The translations under genes and the position numbers were made by a program. Under the pieces are notes generated by a model. The model worked only from the letters and a program-made list of their open reading frames with translations, was not told where the DNA came from and ran no database searches. A stretch of DNA of 34,052 nucleotides from Candidatus Fonsibacter sp. (GTDB taxonomy: Bacteria > Pseudomonadota > Alphaproteobacteria > Pelagibacterales > Pelagibacteraceae): positions 1 through 34,052 of the forward strand of contig SHWR01000002.1 in NCBI GenBank assembly GCA_009693745.1. Reading direction: 5' to 3'. The stretch's first letter is position 1. Each line of letters opens with the position of its first letter. Positions 19,029 through 28,753 of the stretch are shown here, piece by piece.

Positions 19029-19043
19029 AAGGCACTTTAAAAT

Positions 19044-19661
19044 ATGACAAAAAGAATAAATTCTACTCATAAAGTTGATAGACGACTTGGTGTAAACCTT
19101 TGGGGAAGACCAAAAAGTCCTTTCAACACTAGAGCATATCGTCCTGGTCAACACGGACAAAAAAACAAAGGCAAACCCTCAGATTATAATATTCAACTGC
19201 AAGCTAAGCAAAAATTAAAAAGTTATTACGGCAATATAAGCGAAAGACAATTTAGAAATCTTTTTAGAAAAGCTTATAAGAAAAAAGGTGACACAGGAGA
19301 AAATTTAGTTGGCTTATTAGAAAGAAGATTAGATGCAGTTATTTATAGAGCAAAGTTTGCAATAACCGTTTTTGCAGCAAGACAAATCATTAATCATGGA
19401 AAAGTAAAAGTTAATGGAAAGAAAGTAAATATTTCTAGTTTTCTAGTTTCTGAAAATGATGAAATAGAAATTAAAGATTCATTCAAACAATCAATACCAA
19501 TTATTGGAGCAACACAAAGTAAAGAGAGAGAAGTTCCAGAATATATTGTTGCTGATCATAAAAAAATGACAGCAAAGTTTAATAAAGTTCCAAAATATGA
19601 TCAGATTCCATATCCGGTTCAAATGGAACCTAAATTAGTTGTTGAATATTATTCTAGATAA
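19044..19661 (+). CDS. rpsD: 30S ribosomal protein S4
   Basis: [46 protein letters not shown]. Confidence 0.97.
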   Translation: MTKRINSTHKVDRRLGVNLWGRPKSPFNTRAYRPGQHGQKNKGKPSDYNIQLQAKQKLKSYYGNISERQFRNLFRKAYKKKGDTGENLVGLLERRLDAVIYRAKFAITVFAARQIINHGKVKVNGKKVNISSFLVSENDEIEIKDSFKQSIPIIGATQSKEREVPEYIVADHKKMTAKFNKVPKYDQIPYPVQMEPKLVVEYYSR

Positions 19662-19666
19662 TTTTT

Positions 19667-19972
19667 TTATTTAAGAATTTTTTGTAATTCACCTTTTTCA
19701 TACATTTCTTTAGCAATATCACAGCCGCCAATAAATTCTCCTTTAACATAAAGCTGAGGAACAGTTGGCCAATTGCTAAAATCTTTAATTCCTTGTCTTA
19801 TTTCAGGATCAGCTAAAACATTAACTCCATTAAATTTTACTTTAAGTTCTTTTAAAATATTACTAATTGTCATCGAGAATCCACATTGAGGCATTTCAGG
19901 AGTGCCTTTCATAAACAAAACTACATCGTCTTTACTTATAATATCTTTTATTTTTTCATTAATATTCGTCAT
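19667..19972 (-). CDS. grxD: Monothiol glutaredoxin (Grx4 family)
   Basis: LFMKGTPEMPQCGFS, NWPTVPQLYVKGEFIGGCDI. Confidence 0.95.
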   Translation of the reverse strand: MTNINEKIKDIISKDDVVLFMKGTPEMPQCGFSMTISNILKELKVKFNGVNVLADPEIRQGIKDFSNWPTVPQLYVKGEFIGGCDIAKEMYEKGELQKILK

Positions 19973-19973
19973 A

Positions 19974-20204
19974 TTATTTTTCTTCTGTTGTCAGTGCTAA
20001 TGCGTGTAATTCATTTCCCATTTTTCCTTTAAGAGAAGCATATACCATTTGATGCTGCTGAACTCTAGTCTTACCTTTAAATTTTGAAGATTTAATTTTT
20101 GCAGCATAATGATTATCATCACCAGCTAGATCATTTATTTCAATATCTGCATCTGGAAACCCTTCTTTTAGTAACTTATGAATTTCTTCTTGTTTAATTG
20201 CCAT
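19974..20204 (-). CDS. BolA family protein
   Basis: Short protein with KGKTRVQQHQMVYASLKGKMGNELHALALTT; adjacent to grxD. Confidence 0.93.
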   Translation of the reverse strand: MAIKQEEIHKLLKEGFPDADIEINDLAGDDNHYAAKIKSSKFKGKTRVQQHQMVYASLKGKMGNELHALALTTEEK

Positions 20205-20206
20205 AG

Positions 20207-22399
20207 TTAATTTTTGTTATAATTTTTAAACCAACTTTCATTTTTTGTCTTTAATTCTTTAACGCTAATTTTAAAATGATTTTCTACTTCAAATATCTCA
20301 TCTTGGGTTTTACCAATAATATCTATTTTAATATTTTTAGCATTTGCAATTGTTTTTATTTTTTCTAAACTTTTTTTACTAATTTCAATTAAATATCTAG
20401 CCTGATCTTCTGAAAATAAATATTTAATTTTATCACTATTTGATCCTGAAACTTTAATTTTTACACCAATATTAGATGCCATGCACATTTCAGCTAATGT
20501 AACTATTATTCCGCCATGAGAAATATCATGAACTGCATTAACCAGTTTATCTTTGATTAAATCACTAACGAAAAGACCATTTTTCTTTTCTTTTTTTAAA
20601 TTAATTTGAGGAGGAGGGCCTTCTTTGTCACCTATCACATCATAAATTAGAGCACTTTGACTTAAGTGACCTAAAGTTTCTCCTATAACAACAATAACAT
20701 TTTCTGTATTTTTAAAAGTAAATGTCATCATATTGTTAATGTTTTTCAAAAGACCAACTCCGCCAATGGTTGGAGTTGGATAAATAGCGACACCATTTGT
20801 TTCGTTATATAAAGATACATTCCCAGATATCACTGGGTAATCTAACGCTTCACAAGCCTCTTTCATTCCATTGATGCTATCTACAAACTGACCCATAATT
20901 TCTTTTTTTTCAGGATTTCCAAAATTTAAACAATTAGTAATAGCAATAGGCTGCGCACCAACTGAAATTAAATTCCTCCAAGTTTCACAAACAGCTTGCA
21001 TTGCTCCTGATTTTGGATGGGCTTTACAATATCTTGGCACACAATCAACCGTAGCAGCAATACCTTTATTTTTTCCGTGATATCGAACAACAGCAGCGTC
21101 ACCACCTGGTTTTTGAATTGTATCTGTCATTACCATATGATCGTATTGCTCCCATACCCATGACTTATTTGAGTAATTATGATGGGATAAAATTTTAATT
21201 AAAGAATCTTTAATATTCAATTCTTCAATGGCAGAGTCGTGATTAACTGTTTTTGGATAAGAATAGGTTATATAATCTCTTTTATATTTAGGTGCATTAT
21301 CACCCAATGAATGAATAGGAATATTGCATACAATTTTTTTATTAAACTCTAGTTCAAGTTTTTTTGAATTTGTTAATTGTCCTATAATTGCAAAATCTAA
21401 TCCCCATTTTTCAAAAATCTTTCTAGCTTCTTTCTCTTTTCCTTTTTTCAAAACTATTAACATTCTCTCCTGACTTTCAGAGAGTATAATTTCATACGGA
21501 GTCATGTTATTTTCTCTACAAGGAATTAAATTTAGATTTATTTTAATTCCAAGATTACCTTTTGATGCCATTTCTATAGAAGAAGAGGTGAGGCCAGCTG
21601 CACCCATGTCTTGAATTGAAACAATAGATTTTTTTTTCATTAACTCTAGACAAGCTTCTAATAATAATTTTTCAGTAAAAGGATCACCAACTTGTACAGT
21701 TGGTTTTTTTGATTCAGAGTCTTCATCAAATTCAGCTGATGCCATGGTTGCACCATGAATTCCATCTCTACCTGTTTTCGAACCGACATAAACAACAGGA
21801 TTTCCAACACCGCTAGCAATTGAATAGAAAACTTTATTTTTCTTAGCAATACCAATGTTCATGGCATTGACTAAAATATTTCCATTATAGCATTCGTCAA
21901 ATTCAGTCTCCCCGCCAACAGTTGGAACTCCTATACAATTTCCATATCCACCAATTCCAGAAACAACCCCATTTAATAAATATTTTGTTTTTTCATGACT
22001 AGGAGAGCCAAATCTTATAGAATTTAGATTAGCAACAGGTCTTGCGCCCATTGTAAAAACATCCCTTAATATTCCGCCCACACCAGTTGCAGCTCCTTGA
22101 TAGGGTTCAATATAAGAAGGGTGGTTGTGACTCTCTATTTTAAAAATAACAACATCATCGTCACCAAAATCAACAACTCCCGCATTTTCACCAGGACCTT
22201 GAATTACATATTTATTTTTTGTGGGCAAAGTTTGCAGCCAAATTCTTGAGGATTTGTATGAACAGTGTTCATTCCACATCGCTGAAAAAATTCCAAGCTC
22301 CACTAAATTTGGATTTCTTCCCATTAATTTAATAATTTTATTATATTCCTCAGCTGTAAGACCGTGTTTTATTGCAAGTTCTTGATTAACTTTTTGCAT
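20207..22399 (-). CDS. purL: Phosphoribosylformylglycinamidine synthase subunit PurL (small form)
   Basis: [48 protein letters not shown]; next to purQ and purS. Confidence 0.97.
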   Translation of the reverse strand: MQKVNQELAIKHGLTAEEYNKIIKLMGRNPNLVELGIFSAMWNEHCSYKSSRIWLQTLPTKNKYVIQGPGENAGVVDFGDDDVVIFKIESHNHPSYIEPYQGAATGVGGILRDVFTMGARPVANLNSIRFGSPSHEKTKYLLNGVVSGIGGYGNCIGVPTVGGETEFDECYNGNILVNAMNIGIAKKNKVFYSIASGVGNPVVYVGSKTGRDGIHGATMASAEFDEDSESKKPTVQVGDPFTEKLLLEACLELMKKKSIVSIQDMGAAGLTSSSIEMASKGNLGIKINLNLIPCRENNMTPYEIILSESQERMLIVLKKGKEKEARKIFEKWGLDFAIIGQLTNSKKLELEFNKKIVCNIPIHSLGDNAPKYKRDYITYSYPKTVNHDSAIEELNIKDSLIKILSHHNYSNKSWVWEQYDHMVMTDTIQKPGGDAAVVRYHGKNKGIAATVDCVPRYCKAHPKSGAMQAVCETWRNLISVGAQPIAITNCLNFGNPEKKEIMGQFVDSINGMKEACEALDYPVISGNVSLYNETNGVAIYPTPTIGGVGLLKNINNMMTFTFKNTENVIVVIGETLGHLSQSALIYDVIGDKEGPPPQINLKKEKKNGLFVSDLIKDKLVNAVHDISHGGIIVTLAEMCMASNIGVKIKVSGSNSDKIKYLFSEDQARYLIEISKKSLEKIKTIANAKNIKIDIIGKTQDEIFEVENHFKISVKELKTKNESWFKNYNKN

Positions 22400-22401
22400 A
22401 G

Positions 22402-23076
22402 TTATTTTAAAGATTTGAAAATTAACGATCCATCCATTCCACCCAAAAGTTCATCGGAAGCCCTTTCGGGATGAGGCATAAGGCCAAATACATTTCCTTT
22501 TTTATTAATAATTCCTGCAATATTTTTAATTGAACCATTAGGATTACATTGTTCAGTAATATTTCCAGTAAGATCACAATATTGAAGAATAATTTGATTG
22601 TTATCTTCGAGTTCATTAATTAAATCTTTGCTTGCAAAATAGTTACCTTCATTATGAGCGATTGGAATTTCAAGAACAGAATTTCTGCTAGTTTTAGATG
22701 TAAAATTTGTTTTATTGTTAATTACTTTTACAGTTATATTTTTGCATATAAATTTAAGATTAATATTTCTTATTAAAACACCAGGTAAAAGTTGAGATTC
22801 AACAAGAACTTGAAAACCATTACAAATACCCATTACTAATCCACCTTTTTTTGAGTGAGCTATGACTTCTTTCATAATTCTTGATTTAGAAGCAATGCTT
22901 CCACATCTTAAATAATCTCCATAAGAAAATCCTCCTGGAAGGACAACAAGATCTGATTTTGGTAGTTTGGCATCTGCGTGCCATACCATTGATGTTTTTA
23001 TGCTAAATTTTTCAAGGGAGACTTTGACATCGCGATCACAATTAGAGCCAGGAAAAACAATGACGCTGGCTTTCAT
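22402..23076 (-). CDS. purQ: Phosphoribosylformylglycinamidine synthase subunit PurQ
   Basis: [42 protein letters not shown]. Confidence 0.97.
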   Translation of the reverse strand: MKASVIVFPGSNCDRDVKVSLEKFSIKTSMVWHADAKLPKSDLVVLPGGFSYGDYLRCGSIASKSRIMKEVIAHSKKGGLVMGICNGFQVLVESQLLPGVLIRNINLKFICKNITVKVINNKTNFTSKTSRNSVLEIPIAHNEGNYFASKDLINELEDNNQIILQYCDLTGNITEQCNPNGSIKNIAGIINKKGNVFGLMPHPERASDELLGGMDGSLIFKSLK

Positions 23077-23318
23077 TCTTTAATAGTTTTTACTGAATAG
23101 TTCTCAATCGTCAGATTTGCTAAAAGTTTTTCGCACATATCTTTAGCCTTTGAAAGAGCAACTTTTTCATCTTTTTCTTTTACAGTTATTTCAAATGTTT
23201 TTCCCTGTCTTAAATTTTCAATATTTTTAAAACCCATATTAAATAATGAACTCTTAATTGCAGAGCCTTGAGGATCCAAAACATCCTTTTTTAATGTAAC
23301 AATGACTTGTAACTTCAA
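23073..23318 (-). CDS. purS: Phosphoribosylformylglycinamidine synthase subunit PurS
   Basis: VTLKKDVLDPQGSAIKSSLFNMGF; between purQ and purC. Confidence 0.94.
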   Translation of the reverse strand: MKLQVIVTLKKDVLDPQGSAIKSSLFNMGFKNIENLRQGKTFEITVKEKDEKVALSKAKDMCEKLLANLTIENYSVKTIKE

Positions 23319-23322
23319 GTTT

Positions 23323-24111
23323 TTATTTTTTTTTTAACGTGGTTAAATTTTTTGAGATACCTGTCTTAATTTCTTTAATATTTGAACCTTCTGGCATGAT
23401 TCCAAGTCTACGAGCAACCTCTTGATAAGCTTCTACCAATCCACCCAAATCTCTTCTAAATCTATCTTTGTCTAACTTTCTCTCATCTTTTACATCCCAT
23501 AATCTGCATGTGTCCGGACTAATTTCGTCAGCCAAAAGAATTTCAGCTTCATCACCATTCCATTGTCTTCCAAATTCTAACTTAAAATCAACAAGCTTAA
23601 TTCCAATTCCTCTAAATAATCCGGCTATAAAGTCATTAATTCTTAAAGCTTGCTCAGAGATATACATTAATTCATTTTGAGTTGCCCAGTTCATAGCAAA
23701 AATATGCTCCTCATTAACCAAGGGATCACCAAGCTCATCGTTTTTATAATAAAATTCCAAAATAGGTTTATTAAGATCTGTCCCCTCACTAATTCCAAGT
23801 CTAGTTGAAAAAGTCCCAGCTGCGATATTTCTAACAACTACCTCAATTGGAATAATCTCTAAAGATTTAATAAGTTGTTCACGCATGTTTAATCTTTTTA
23901 TAAAATGCGTTTTAATTCCTATTTGATTTAATTGAGATAATAAAAATTCAGAAATTCTGTTATTTAAAACACCCTTACCATCGATAATTGCTTTTTTTTT
24001 ATTATTAAAAGCTGTAGCATCGTCTTTAAAATATTGTATCAAAGTTCCTTTTTCAGGACCTTCGTACAATATTTTAGCTTTTCCTTCGTATATTTGTTTT
24101 CCTTTAGCCAT
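23323..24111 (-). CDS. purC: SAICAR synthase
   Basis: [56 protein letters not shown]. Confidence 0.96.
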   Translation of the reverse strand: MAKGKQIYEGKAKILYEGPEKGTLIQYFKDDATAFNNKKKAIIDGKGVLNNRISEFLLSQLNQIGIKTHFIKRLNMREQLIKSLEIIPIEVVVRNIAAGTFSTRLGISEGTDLNKPILEFYYKNDELGDPLVNEEHIFAMNWATQNELMYISEQALRINDFIAGLFRGIGIKLVDFKLEFGRQWNGDEAEILLADEISPDTCRLWDVKDERKLDKDRFRRDLGGLVEAYQEVARRLGIMPEGSNIKEIKTGISKNLTTLKKK

Positions 24112-25406
24112 CAGCTTTTAAATACTCTTCCGTAGATAGTATTAATGTATCTTAAATGAGAATTCATGTTGAATAGTTTTTTAAGATCATCTGTGGATAA
24201 TTTAGATTTAATTTGTTTGTCATTATTTAAATTATCAAAAAAACTTTCATTTGCAGACCATGTTTTCATAGCATTTTTTTGAACAACTTGGTAAGCAAGC
24301 TCTCTCGTCATTCCTTTTTGAGTTAATTTTAAAAGAACGTTTTGAGAAAAAATAAGTCCATTAAATTTTTCTAAATTTTTTTGCATATTTTTTGGGTAAA
24401 CAATTAAATTTTTAATTACCCCAGTCAGTCTTGCTAAAACAAAATCTAATGTAACCGTTGCATCTGGGCCGATATTTCTTTCAACGCTTGAATGACTAAT
24501 ATCTCTCTCGTGCCATAAAACTACATTTTCCAAAGCTGGATAAGCATAACTTCTGATTAATCTTGCTAGTCCTGTAATGTTTTCAGAGAGAACAGGATTT
24601 CTTTTATGAGGCATTGCTGATGAACCTTTTTGTCCAGCTGAAAAATACTCTTCAACTTCTAGTACTTCAGTTCTTTGTAAATGTCTTATTTCAGTAGCCA
24701 ATCTTTCCGCAGACGATGCTATTATCGCAAGTACGCTAAAGAAATAAGCATGACGATCTCTTGGGATTACTTGCGTTGAAATAGGTTCTGCTTTAAATTT
24801 CAATTTTTTTGCAACATATTGTTCAATCCCTGGATGGGTATGCGCAAAAGTTCCAACAGCTCCAGAAATTGCGCAGGTTGATATTTCATTTATTGCCTGT
24901 TCCATTCTTTTTTTATTTCTTTTAAACTCTGCATAATAAGTAAGAAGTTTTAATCCAAAGGTTATAGGCTCAGCATGAATTCCATGACTTCTACCAACAC
25001 AAACTGTTTTTTTATATTTTATAGATTTTATTTTTAAAATTTTTAAAAGATCTTCTATATCTTTTAAAATAATTTTTCCTGATTGATAAAGCTGAATATT
25101 AAAACAAGTGTCCAACACATCAGAAGAAGTCATTCCTTGATGTAAGAATTTTGCCTTTTGACCAACTTTTTCTGTTATTGAAGTAAGGAAAGCAATAACA
25201 TCATGTTTTACTTTTTTTTCGATTTGATTAATTCTATTAGGATTAATTTTAGCTTTTTTTCTTATTTCTTTAGCAATGCCTTTTGGAATAATTTTAAACT
25301 TTTCCATTGCTTCTGCTGCGTAGATTTCAATATCTAACCAGATTTTATATTTATTTTCAGGTTGCCAAATTTTTGCGATTTCTTCGCGTGAATATCTTGA
25401 GATCAT
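24111..25406 (-). CDS. purB: Adenylosuccinate lyase
   Basis: [46 protein letters not shown]. Confidence 0.96.
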   Translation of the reverse strand: MISRYSREEIAKIWQPENKYKIWLDIEIYAAEAMEKFKIIPKGIAKEIRKKAKINPNRINQIEKKVKHDVIAFLTSITEKVGQKAKFLHQGMTSSDVLDTCFNIQLYQSGKIILKDIEDLLKILKIKSIKYKKTVCVGRSHGIHAEPITFGLKLLTYYAEFKRNKKRMEQAINEISTCAISGAVGTFAHTHPGIEQYVAKKLKFKAEPISTQVIPRDRHAYFFSVLAIIASSAERLATEIRHLQRTEVLEVEEYFSAGQKGSSAMPHKRNPVLSENITGLARLIRSYAYPALENVVLWHERDISHSSVERNIGPDATVTLDFVLARLTGVIKNLIVYPKNMQKNLEKFNGLIFSQNVLLKLTQKGMTRELAYQVVQKNAMKTWSANESFFDNLNNDKQIKSKLSTDDLKKLFNMNSHLRYINTIYGRVFKS

Positions 25407-25439
25407 GTAGATACGTTATAATTCATTAACACTATTTTA

Positions 25440-26210
25440 TTATAAAGTAAAAATTTCGTATCCATTATCAGTTATACCAACTGTGTGTTCAAATTGTGCT
25501 GACAAGGATTTATCTTTTGTAACAGCTGTCCAACCATCTTGTAATACTTTAGTATGATATTGTCCTAAATTAATCATCGGTTCAATTGTAAAAACCATAC
25601 CTTTTTTTATCTTCATTCCTTCACCTTTTTTTCCATAATGCAAAATATTAGGTTCTTCATGGAATGTTTTGCCAATTCCATGTCCGCAAAAATCTCTAAC
25701 AATAGAACAGCCATTGGACTCAGCATAGGATTGAATAGCAAACCCAATATCACCTAAATTAATTCCTGGTTTTAACATTTTAATACCTACCATCATGCTT
25801 TCGTAAGTTACCTTAATAAGCTTTTCTGCTTTGACAGAAATATTTCCAACAGGAAATGTTTTGCTAGTGTCACCATAATAACCATCTAATATTGAGGTAA
25901 TATCAACATTAACAATGTCTCCTTCATTCAAAACCTTATCACCCGGTATCCCGTGGCAGACTACATGATTAATAGAAGCGCATATTGATTTTGTATAACC
26001 TCTGTAGAACAAAGGAGCAGAAAATGCCCCATGATCATTTAAATATTTATTTGCTGCTTCATCAATAAAATCAGTTTTAACACCTGGCTTAATAAGTGCT
26101 TCTAAATATTCTAAAGCTCTAGCAGCGAGTTCTCCAGTTTTTTTTAAACCTTTAAAATCGATATCATTATATATTTTAACAGAAGAAGATCCTTTTTTTT
26201 CTATTTTCAT
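25440..26210 (-). CDS. map: Type I methionine aminopeptidase
   Basis: SICASINHVVCHGIPGDK, GDIVNVDIT, DFCGHGIGKTFHEEPNI, GMVFTIEPM. Confidence 0.96.
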   Translation of the reverse strand: MKIEKKGSSSVKIYNDIDFKGLKKTGELAARALEYLEALIKPGVKTDFIDEAANKYLNDHGAFSAPLFYRGYTKSICASINHVVCHGIPGDKVLNEGDIVNVDITSILDGYYGDTSKTFPVGNISVKAEKLIKVTYESMMVGIKMLKPGINLGDIGFAIQSYAESNGCSIVRDFCGHGIGKTFHEEPNILHYGKKGEGMKIKKGMVFTIEPMINLGQYHTKVLQDGWTAVTKDKSLSAQFEHTVGITDNGYEIFTL

Positions 26211-26302
26211 TAAAATTTAATCTCAATTTTTTTGTTAATTATTATTTCTTTTTCAGTTACTTTACTTGAATAGCATAAAAATTTAACGCCTTTTTTTTTA
26301 GC
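26210..26302 (-). pseudogene. sfsA: Same-frame continuation of sfsA beyond the stop (30 codons plus TAA)
   Basis: Reading past TAA 26305-26303 gives AKKKGVKFLCYSSKVTEKEIIINKKIEIKF*, which resembles the usual SfsA C-terminus (G-V-x-[IF]-L-x-Y...); its stop overlaps the map ATG as TAATG. Confidence 0.75.
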
Positions 26303-26905
26303 TTATATAAAATTTTCATAGTATTTTTTATCAATATCTTTAGATATTTTAAAAAAATTACAATCTTCTCTTTGTATTAGAAATATCAGATAAGCTTGGT
26401 ACTCTTTTTCTTTAGCATTTATGAGTTCTAATAAATGCTTTTGCCCTCTAGTAGTCGGCGCATCAGGGAATTCAGCACAATCTTTTTCTCTTTTTAAAGT
26501 AACATTTTTAATCTCTACAAAAGCCTGTTGATTTTTGTTAGAAACTAAAAAATCAAATCTAGTATTGTTATTAAATTTTACCTCTCTTTGAATTTGATCA
26601 AACTTTTCAAGTTCTTTTATTTTTTTATTGATTAAAGCTTCCTCTATAATTTTGTTTGTTGAGTGTGTATTAACACCAACTTTTTTTTTATTATGCTCTA
26701 AGATTTCTAAAGTGTATTTTAATTTTCTTTCTGGATTTTTTGATACAGAAATCCACGCATATTCGTCTTTATTAAGAAGTCCCATCATAGACCCAGAATT
26801 TGGACAGTGAGCTGTGAGAATTTCTTCATTTAATAGAACGTCTACAAAGAATCTTTTGTATCTTTTTATGAATTTTGTTTTAATTAGAGGAGTGTCAAAT
26901 TTCAT
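26303..26905 (-). CDS. sfsA: SfsA (sugar fermentation stimulation / putative nuclease), apparently truncated by an in-frame TAA
   Basis: MKFDTPLIKTKFIKRYKRFFVDV start; LTAHCPNSGSM, RFDFLVSNKNQQAFVEIKNVTL, FPDAPTTRGQKHLLEL. ATG 26905 preferred over 26923. Confidence 0.88.
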   Translation of the reverse strand: MKFDTPLIKTKFIKRYKRFFVDVLLNEEILTAHCPNSGSMMGLLNKDEYAWISVSKNPERKLKYTLEILEHNKKKVGVNTHSTNKIIEEALINKKIKELEKFDQIQREVKFNNNTRFDFLVSNKNQQAFVEIKNVTLKREKDCAEFPDAPTTRGQKHLLELINAKEKEYQAYLIFLIQREDCNFFKISKDIDKKYYENFI

Positions 26906-26927
26906 TAAAAGTATTAATATCATTTAG

Positions 26928-27674
26928 ATGTCTTCAAGAAATAAAAAAAAAAGAATTCTCGCTGCTATTTTAATAATTGGGGATGAAATTTTATCTGGCA
27001 GAACTCAAGATACTAACACATCATTTCTTGCCAAATGGCTTAATGAAAGAGGAGTTCAGCTAAAAGAAGTCAGAATTATTCCTGATGAACTCAATACAAT
27101 TGTGTTCTCGGTAAATCTGTTAAGAAAAAAATATGATTATTTATTTACAACAGGTGGAATTGGACCGACGCATGACGATATTACGTCCTTTGCAATTTCA
27201 AAAGCATTTAAAAAAAAATATGAATATAATAAAGAGGCTTATAAAATTTTAGAGAGGCATTATAAAGATTCTTATTTTAATGAAGCACGAAAAAAAATGG
27301 CAAAGATGCCAAGAGGTGCAGGATTAATTTATAATCCTTCTAGTTCAGCACCTGGTTTTTACGTAAAAAATGTTTTTACACTACCTGGAGTTCCCGCAAT
27401 CCTACAATCAATGATGTCTTTTATAGAAAAATTAATAATTGGGGGCAAGAAAGTGTATAGCGTAACTGTGCAAGTAAATTTGCTTGAAAGCAAAATAGGA
27501 AAAGACCTAGGAAAGTTGCAAAAGAAATTCAAAGATTTAAGTCTTGGTAGTTACCCTTTTTTTCAATCAGGAAAAATAGGCACTGCTATTGTTATAAGAG
27601 GTTATTCTGAGAAAAAAATACAAAAGTGCAAAATTATTTTAGATAAAATTTTAAAGAAAATTAAAAAATTTTAA
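26928..27674 (+). CDS. CinA-like MoCF (molybdopterin-binding) domain protein, no C-terminal deamidase domain
   Basis: ILIIGDEILSGRTQDTNTSFLAKWLNERG, TTGGIGPTHDDITS, VFTLPGVPAILQSM. Confidence 0.88.
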   Translation: MSSRNKKKRILAAILIIGDEILSGRTQDTNTSFLAKWLNERGVQLKEVRIIPDELNTIVFSVNLLRKKYDYLFTTGGIGPTHDDITSFAISKAFKKKYEYNKEAYKILERHYKDSYFNEARKKMAKMPRGAGLIYNPSSSAPGFYVKNVFTLPGVPAILQSMMSFIEKLIIGGKKVYSVTVQVNLLESKIGKDLGKLQKKFKDLSLGSYPFFQSGKIGTAIVIRGYSEKKIQKCKIILDKILKKIKKF

Positions 27675-28234
27675 TGGATAAAGATCGTGAGTTATCCAAG
27701 TTAAAAAATTCAATATTAAAATTTAATAAGAATTTTCCTGGGAAAAATTTAGTTTTTTCAGATGGAAATAAAGATGCGAAAGTAATGATAATAGGCGAGG
27801 CACCCGGCAAAACAGAAGATAAATTACAAAAACCTTTTGTTGGTAGAGCAGGAAAACTTTTAGATAGTCTTCTGGAATCTATTCGTCTTGATAGATCAAA
27901 AGTTTATATAACTAACGTAGTAAATTATAGACCTGATAAAAATAGAAAACCTAAGCCTGAAGAAATAAATGAATTTAAAAAACTACTGTTCAAACATATA
28001 GAGATTATAAGTCCCAAATGCATTTTATTGCTTGGAGCAACCGCAGCAACAGCAGTTTTAAATCATATTGGTCCATTAAGCGAAGTAAGAGGTAAATGGA
28101 AAAATATAAAAATTATAAATTCTTATTTTGATATTTTTACTACTTTTCATCCTGCATTTTTATTAAGACAGCCTGATCAAAAAAAATCTACATTGGAAGA
28201 TTTACTTGAGTTTAAAAGAAAATTAAGCAGTTAA
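27674..28234 (+). CDS. Uracil-DNA glycosylase, family 4-like
   Basis: GEAPGKTED, KPFVGRAGKLLD, YITNVVNYRPDKNRKP, LLLGATAA, TFHPAFLLRQP. Confidence 0.85.
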   Translation: MDKDRELSKLKNSILKFNKNFPGKNLVFSDGNKDAKVMIIGEAPGKTEDKLQKPFVGRAGKLLDSLLESIRLDRSKVYITNVVNYRPDKNRKPKPEEINEFKKLLFKHIEIISPKCILLLGATAATAVLNHIGPLSEVRGKWKNIKIINSYFDIFTTFHPAFLLRQPDQKKSTLEDLLEFKRKLSS

Positions 28235-28249
28235 ATTATTTATTTCTAC

Positions 28250-28278
28250 TTAACAAGCCCATGTATTTTCATTATAAG
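28250..28278 (+). promoter_or_regulatory. Candidate sigma70 promoter for tRNA-Leu
   Basis: TTAACA (28250-28255), 17-bp spacer, TATAAG (28273-28278), 15 bp before the tRNA 5' end. Confidence 0.5.
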
Positions 28279-28293
28279 CATTACAACACTAAA

Positions 28294-28380
28294 GCCCTCG
28301 TGGTGGAATTGGTAGACACAAAGGACTTAAAATCCTTGCCCTTTTTGGGAGTGCCGGTTCAAGTCCGGCCGAGGGCACCA
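28294..28380 (+). tRNA. tRNA-Leu (anticodon UAA), CCA encoded
   Basis: gccctcg/cgagggc acceptor stem, anticodon stem aagga/tcctt around loop cttaaaa (TAA at 28328-28330), long variable arm, GGTTCAAGTCC T-arm, ACCA end. Confidence 0.96.
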
Positions 28381-28385
28381 CATTT

Positions 28386-28751
28386 ATGAGAATATTATTT
28401 ATTCTTTTGTTATTAGTATCTTGCTCTAAAGATGTAAAAGTTCCATTTATTAGCAAAGATCCGGCAAAACCAATTAATGTTATAATTGAGAATGAATTTG
28501 ATATTACATATTCATTATCAACATTAGTAAGACAAAATAATGATGTTTGTCAGATATCTTTAGAAATTAAGAACATTTCTAAAGAAGAAAAAAGAAATTC
28601 ATTATCAATAGAAGCTTATTCTTTTGCAGACAAAAAATATGAAGCTTTTGTTGTAGAAAAAAGATCAAAACCCAATGAAGTTGTAAATTCTGTTGTTCAA
28701 TTTAATGGAATTAATTGTGGAAATGTTAAAAAAATAAATTTTTATAAATAA
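28386..28751 (+). CDS. Small predicted lipoprotein of unknown function
   Basis: MRILFILLLLVSCSKD signal with LVSC lipobox; 121 aa. Confidence 0.7.
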   Translation: MRILFILLLLVSCSKDVKVPFISKDPAKPINVIIENEFDITYSLSTLVRQNNDVCQISLEIKNISKEEKRNSLSIEAYSFADKKYEAFVVEKRSKPNEVVNSVVQFNGINCGNVKKINFYK

Positions 28752-28753
28752 TA

